Below, in pieces: positions 6,035 to 8,459 of a stretch of 8,459 nucleotides of DNA. Where the stretch lies: assembly GCA_021799915.1 (NCBI GenBank), contig JAJYZN010000120.1, forward strand, positions 1-8,459, in the 5' to 3' direction. The notes under the pieces are model-generated. The model saw only the letters and a program-made list of their open reading frames with translations, was not told the origin of the DNA and did no database searches. The DNA is from Actinomycetes bacterium. GTDB taxonomy: Bacteria > Actinomycetota > Acidimicrobiia > Acidimicrobiales > RAAP-2. A program made the position numbers and the translations under genes. Within the stretch, counting starts at the first letter, position 1. Each line of letters begins with the position of its first letter.

Positions 6035-7056
6035 AAGCAGCAGTTCTCGAGCGGCGTGGCGAGTTCGTCGTGCGCGATGTCCCGGACGCAGGTCACGACG
6101 GTTGGGCACTCGTCAGAACCCGGGCTGCGGGCTTGTGCGGTACCGAGTTGCACATCATCGATGCCCTGTTCGAGCCTCCGAGCTACCCGTTCATCATCGG
6201 GCACGAGGCGGCTGGAGAAGTGGTCGAGGCTCCGCCGGGCTCCGGACTCGCGCCTGGCCAGCGCGTGGCGGTCTACAACATGATCGGCTGCGGCAAGTGC
6301 CGTTGGTGCAGGAGCGGGAACACGCAGATCTGCACGAACCCGATCGGACAGCTGGGATTCACGTTGAACGGAACGTTCGCCGATCTCGTCGCCGTGCCGC
6401 CGGAGAATCTGGTGCCGCTGCCCGACGGCGTGAGCTTCGAGGACGCGGCCCTGTTGAGCTGCGCAGGCATGACGGCGGTGCACGCCTGCCGTCTGGCCGA
6501 CGTCGCCATCGGCCAGACGGTTGTCGTGAACGGGATCGGCGGAGTCGGTCTGATGCTGGTCCAGGTTGCCCGGGCAGCTGGTGCGCGGGTGGTAGCGGTA
6601 GCGGACGCCGACGACAAGGCAGCAGTCGCCGAGCAAATGGGCGCGGACGATGCGATTGTCCTCGGAGACGGTGGCTTCGATGCTGTTCCCGACCACATCC
6701 GCGAGCTGACCGGTGGCCGCGGGGCTGATCACTTCTTCGAGCTCGTCGGTACCTCGGCCAGCATGGCGGCGGGGATACGCGGGCTCGGACGGCGGGGCAC
6801 TTTCGTCTCGATCGGCTACACCCCCGAGCAGCTCTCGATCCATCCCATCGAGCTGATCCTCTCTGAGGCCCGGATCGTCTCGTCGGTCGCCGCCTCGCTC
6901 GTCGACCTCGAGATGGCGGTGCAGTTTGCCGCCGACGGGCGAATCAAGACGGTGATCGACGAGCGGTACCCGATCGCCGAGGTTGCAGAAGGGCTTGACC
7001 GCCTCCGCTCCCGCACGGTGAAGGGGAGGAACGTGCTCGTCTGGGACGGGGACTGA
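6031..7056 (+). CDS. Zinc-dependent medium-chain alcohol dehydrogenase
   Basis: Full-length MDR-superfamily oxidoreductase of 341 aa, oxidising an alcohol to an aldehyde or ketone. The catalytic zinc site has Cys36 (GLCGTELH) and His58-Glu59 (IIGHEAAGEV). The structural zinc lobe has Cys87, Cys90, Cys93 and Cys101 (CGKCRWC...QIC). The Rossmann fold has GIGGVG at 168-173, and an acidic Asp192 ends the second strand (VAVADAD), which favours NAD over NADP. The C-terminus reads EVAEGLDRLRSRTVKGRNVLV, as usual for the family. The GTG start overlaps the previous stop (GTGA) and has GGAGG six bases upstream (6020-6024), so the two genes are translationally coupled. It is the last intact gene of the operon. 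A broken relative with a very similar active-site segment follows at 7175. The substrate is unknown. Pairing with the operon's aldehyde dehydrogenase suggests a two-step oxidation of a primary alcohol to an acid (inference). Confidence 0.95.
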   Translation: MKAAVLERRGEFVVRDVPDAGHDGWALVRTRAAGLCGTELHIIDALFEPPSYPFIIGHEAAGEVVEAPPGSGLAPGQRVAVYNMIGCGKCRWCRSGNTQICTNPIGQLGFTLNGTFADLVAVPPENLVPLPDGVSFEDAALLSCAGMTAVHACRLADVAIGQTVVVNGIGGVGLMLVQVARAAGARVVAVADADDKAAVAEQMGADDAIVLGDGGFDAVPDHIRELTGGRGADHFFELVGTSASMAAGIRGLGRRGTFVSIGYTPEQLSIHPIELILSEARIVSSVAASLVDLEMAVQFAADGRIKTVIDERYPIAEVAEGLDRLRSRTVKGRNVLVWDGD

Positions 7057-7063
7057 CCGGTCA
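7054..7063. other. Ten-base perfect palindrome at the end of the alcohol dehydrogenase gene
   Basis: TGACCGGTCA is a perfect inverted repeat that includes the stop codon. It has no loop and no T-run, so it is not a recognisable terminator. It could be a protein-binding half-site pair or chance in GC-rich DNA. Confidence 0.25.
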
Positions 7064-7174
7064 AACGCATGGGTGCCGCTTTGCCAATCAGCAGCCTCGT
7101 TGAACGTTAATTGCGTCACCCCGCCTGGCGCCCCTCTCCGACTCCCCAAGACGACGAGCCGCCGACGGAACATC
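7057..7174. other. Intergenic region after the alcohol dehydrogenase
   Basis: This short spacer is locally less GC-rich around 7079-7116 (it includes AACGTTAATT). I see no gene, no T-tailed hairpin and no clear promoter in it. Because the gene remnant starts at its right end, it may itself be part of the deletion-scarred segment. Confidence 0.4.
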
Positions 7175-7410
7175 ATGCGAGCAGCGCGGTTCCACGGGAA
7201 GGGAACGTCGTTGGTGATCGAGGAGGTAGAACGGCCGGTACCAAGAGAGCACGAGGTGGTCGTAAGGGTGGCGGCCGCAGGTGTGTGCGGAACCGAGCTT
7301 CACTTCCTCGACGGCCTCTTGACGCCCTCCTCGGTGCCGATCACCCTAACCGAGTGCTCGACGACCTCCGCTCCGGGTCGATCATCGGTCGGGCCGTCCT
7401 CGTTCCCGGT
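7175..7410 (+). pseudogene. Zinc alcohol dehydrogenase remnant, internally deleted and frameshifted
   Basis: This is the wreck of a second MDR alcohol dehydrogenase. From the ATG at 7175 the frame reads a good family N-terminus (VIEEVERPVPREHEVVVRV, then AAAGVCGTELHFLDGLL and SSVPITL). It stops making sense at about 7348, just where GHE should follow. From 7351, in a different frame, the family C-terminus appears: VLDDLRSGSIIGRAVLVP, ending near 7407. A normal member has about 340 residues. Here roughly 58 N-terminal and 20 C-terminal residues remain, so about three quarters of the gene, including the structural zinc lobe and the Rossmann fold, is gone. The surviving active-site stretch closely parallels that of the intact neighbour (AAGLCGTELHIIDAL), which suggests the two were tandem relatives. 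No strong ribosome binding site is seen. It cannot make a working enzyme. Confidence 0.85.
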
Positions 7411-7565
7411 CAGGAGCGTGGATCCGAACCAGCCAACGAGCCCACCTGCCGAACCAAGCGCCTTTGAGTTATGGTGGACCACACCGATGTAACTACCACC
7501 GCCATGTCCAGCACCCTCAGTTCACCGATCGTCGCTCAGGAACCGAGAGTCGCTTGTCTGCGAGG

Positions 7566-7679
7566 AACGGGTTCGGCGAGTACGTACTGCCCCCCCTGAT
7601 GGGCATCATCCAGATCTACGAGGGGACCAACACCAACCAGATCCAGCGCGTGGTGATCGGAGAGAAGGTGCCGGGCTGG
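7566..7679 (+). pseudogene. Acyl-CoA dehydrogenase C-terminal fragment
   Basis: One frame reads NGFGEYVLPPLMGIIQIYEG followed by TNTNQIQRVVIGEKVPGW. This is the signature C-terminal segment of acyl-CoA dehydrogenases, normally GG(Y/F)G..(Y)P..RLMRDAKI.QIYEGTNQIQR(I/V)VI. Two defects are visible. The RDAK-type residues after LM are missing, and ACCAAC is duplicated in tandem (7626-7637), turning GTNQIQ into GTNTNQIQ. Nothing upstream in this or the other frames supplies the remaining 350 or so residues of an acyl-CoA dehydrogenase. The frame continues to a stop at 7811 without further similarity. The family match is strong for its length. The fragment is not expected to be functional. Confidence 0.75.
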
Positions 7680-7736
7680 CAGGACGAGCTAGGCCGTTCT
7701 ACCAGGTCGGAGGCCCCTGGGCACCGGATCTTCTGT

Positions 7737-7752
7737 CTCGGCGGCGGCCGAG
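7737..7752. terminator. Possible GC hairpin, weak terminator candidate
   Basis: CTCGGC, a four-base loop GGCG, then GCCGAG form a perfect six-pair stem. There is no T-run after it, so it is at best a non-canonical terminator. It may be chance in GC-rich DNA. Confidence 0.2.
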
Positions 7753-7957
7753 GTGACCGTGCGCCCGGCGGCCCAGGAATTGCCGAGGGCGAGGCAGGTC
7801 GATGGGGATGACGAGGCGGGAGCGCTCCTGGAATAAAGCCGTCGAGCCGGAGGGTCCATCCCGACAGTCCGGCCCCGATCAGGCTGGGCTGGTACTTTCG
7901 TCGCTGCCATGGCCGGTCACCGCTTCGACCTGCCGGCCGGACGGAGCGGGTGGTTCC

Positions 7958-7994
7958 CGCCGCCTCTCCTGACGCCGCCTCTCCTGACGCCGCC
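7958..7994. repeat. Tandem repeat, 15-base unit, about 2.5 copies
   Basis: The unit CGCCGCCTCTCCTGA occurs exactly at 7958-7972 and 7973-7987, followed by a partial copy (CGCCGCC) to 7994. It ends 17 bases before the next gene start. It probably arose by replication slippage. The second copy carries the TGA that closes the frame upstream of the ATG at 8012. Confidence 0.85.
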
Positions 7995-8011
7995 GGCATG
8001 ACCGGGCCGAC

Positions 8012-8459
8012 ATGACCAGTGCGACGTTCGACCTCGCCGTGCGCGGCGGCACCGTGGTCACGCCCCGTGGCCGGGCCCGGCTCGACGTCTACGCCAGCGG
8101 CGGCAGGTTCGCCGCGCTCCGTCCGGCGGGTGCGCCGGGAATGGAGGCTCGCCAGGTGGTGGACGCCGGGGGTCTGCTGGTCCTGCCCGGGATGGTCGAC
8201 ACCCATGTCCACCTCATGGACCCCGGGGACCCCGAGCGGGAGGACTTCCCGTCGGGCAGCGCGGCGGCGGTCCTCCAGGGCGTGACGACGATCGTCGAGC
8301 ACACGCACGGCTGGCCGGTGACCACGGTGGCGCGTCTGGAGGAGAAGGTCTCCCACCTGCGACATCGGTCGTACGCCGACTTCGGGCTGGCTGCGCACGT
8401 CTGGCCCGACCACCTCGACGAGGTCGGGGACCTGTGGGCCGCCGGGGTGGCGTTCTTCA
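8012..8459 (+). CDS. Cyclic amidohydrolase (dihydropyrimidinase/hydantoinase/allantoinase-like), 5' part
   Basis: An open frame runs from the ATG at 8012 off the right edge (149 codons seen). The N-terminal beta-sandwich strand FDLAVRGGTVVTPRGRARLD and the metal motif LPGMVDTHVHLMDPG (His65 and His67) are diagnostic of cyclic amidohydrolases. The following EREDFPSGSAAAVLQGVTTI matches the allantoinase/dihydropyrimidinase pattern. The window ends at GVAFF, about where the carbamylated metal-bridging Lys is expected (G..FK), so that residue cannot be checked. Family members hydrolyse cyclic amides such as dihydrouracil, hydantoin or allantoin. The start is fixed by an in-frame TGA at 7985 with no other start codon between. 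There is no clear Shine-Dalgarno. It lies almost 1 kb past the operon, across decayed DNA, and is probably a separate transcription unit. Its chemistry would nevertheless suit ring opening in pyrimidine breakdown. Confidence 0.88.
   Translation, partial: MTSATFDLAVRGGTVVTPRGRARLDVYASGGRFAALRPAGAPGMEARQVVDAGGLLVLPGMVDTHVHLMDPGDPEREDFPSGSAAAVLQGVTTIVEHTHGWPVTTVARLEEKVSHLRHRSYADFGLAAHVWPDHLDEVGDLWAAGVAFF

Larger units (their letters stand above)
7680..8011. other. Gene-free decayed stretch before the hydantoinase-like gene
   Basis: No frame on either strand gives a recognisable protein here. Arginine/proline-rich open frames on the minus strand are GC-bias artefacts. The stretch contains a short GC hairpin at 7737-7752 and a 15-base tandem repeat at 7958-7994. 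A promoter for the gene at 8012 should lie here, but no convincing -35/-10 pair is visible. Confidence 0.5.

Noticed and set aside
5821..7176. Long minus-strand open frame opposite the alcohol dehydrogenase
   Set aside because: It has atypical composition and no motif. The + strand gene is unambiguous.
7464..7493. TTGAGT plus TGTAAC as a possible promoter
   Set aside because: Both boxes are poor matches and no intact gene follows, so the call could not be supported.
7471..7602. 43-codon open frame from an ATG at 7471
   Set aside because: No ribosome binding site or recognisable motif, and it overlaps the acyl-CoA dehydrogenase fragment in another frame.
7464..7811. A 115-residue ORF as an intact small gene
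   Set aside because: Only its middle (7566-7679) resembles anything, namely an acyl-CoA dehydrogenase tail. The flanks are GC-bias translation with no ribosome binding site.
7057..8011. Insertion sequence or other mobile element as the cause of the scar
   Set aside because: No transposase motif, terminal inverted repeats or target-site duplication could be seen. The scar looks like plain deletion decay.

Overview
The window is high-GC DNA with strongly G/C-biased third codon positions, GTG starts at several genes, tight gene packing and overlapping stop/start junctions. This suggests an actinobacterium-like high-GC bacterium, probably a soil or aquatic heterotroph. No marker gene fixes the taxon. 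All genes recognised are on the + strand.

Positions 38-7056 look like one catabolic operon: (1) a VOC-fold protein close to methylmalonyl-CoA epimerase, (2) a GntR/FCD transcriptional regulator, (3) a TenA-family protein of the Cys type, (4) an NAD(P)-dependent aldehyde dehydrogenase, (5) a metal-dependent deaminase/hydrolase of the MTA/SAH deaminase (TRZ/ATZ) type, (6) a second metal hydrolase or decarboxylase of the Amidohydro_2 (ACMSD-like) family, and (7) a zinc-dependent medium-chain alcohol dehydrogenase. Genes 1/2, 2/3 and 6/7 overlap by four bases. The other gaps are 71 bases or fewer and carry clear ribosome binding sites.

Positions 7057-8011 hold no intact gene. They contain debris: a zinc alcohol dehydrogenase reduced to its N-terminal and C-terminal ends joined out of frame (7175-7410), a fragment of an acyl-CoA dehydrogenase C-terminus carrying a 6-bp duplication (7566-7679), and a 15-bp tandem repeat (7958-7994). 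From 8012 to the right edge runs the start of an intact-looking cyclic amidohydrolase (dihydropyrimidinase/hydantoinase/allantoinase type), cut by the window end.

Working together (inference): TenA proteins act on the aminopyrimidine half of thiamin and its breakdown products. Placing one beside an alcohol dehydrogenase, an aldehyde dehydrogenase, an aminohydrolase, an ACMSD-type decarboxylase/hydrolase and possibly a ring-opening dihydropyrimidinase gives a plausible route for oxidising, deaminating, decarboxylating and opening a hydroxymethyl-aminopyrimidine or a similar N-heterocycle. The TenA protein has two substitutions in the substrate-binding ring (Asp to Asn and Tyr to Phe), so its substrate may not be the classical one. 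I do not know of a described operon with this exact make-up. The substrate is not proven by the sequence.
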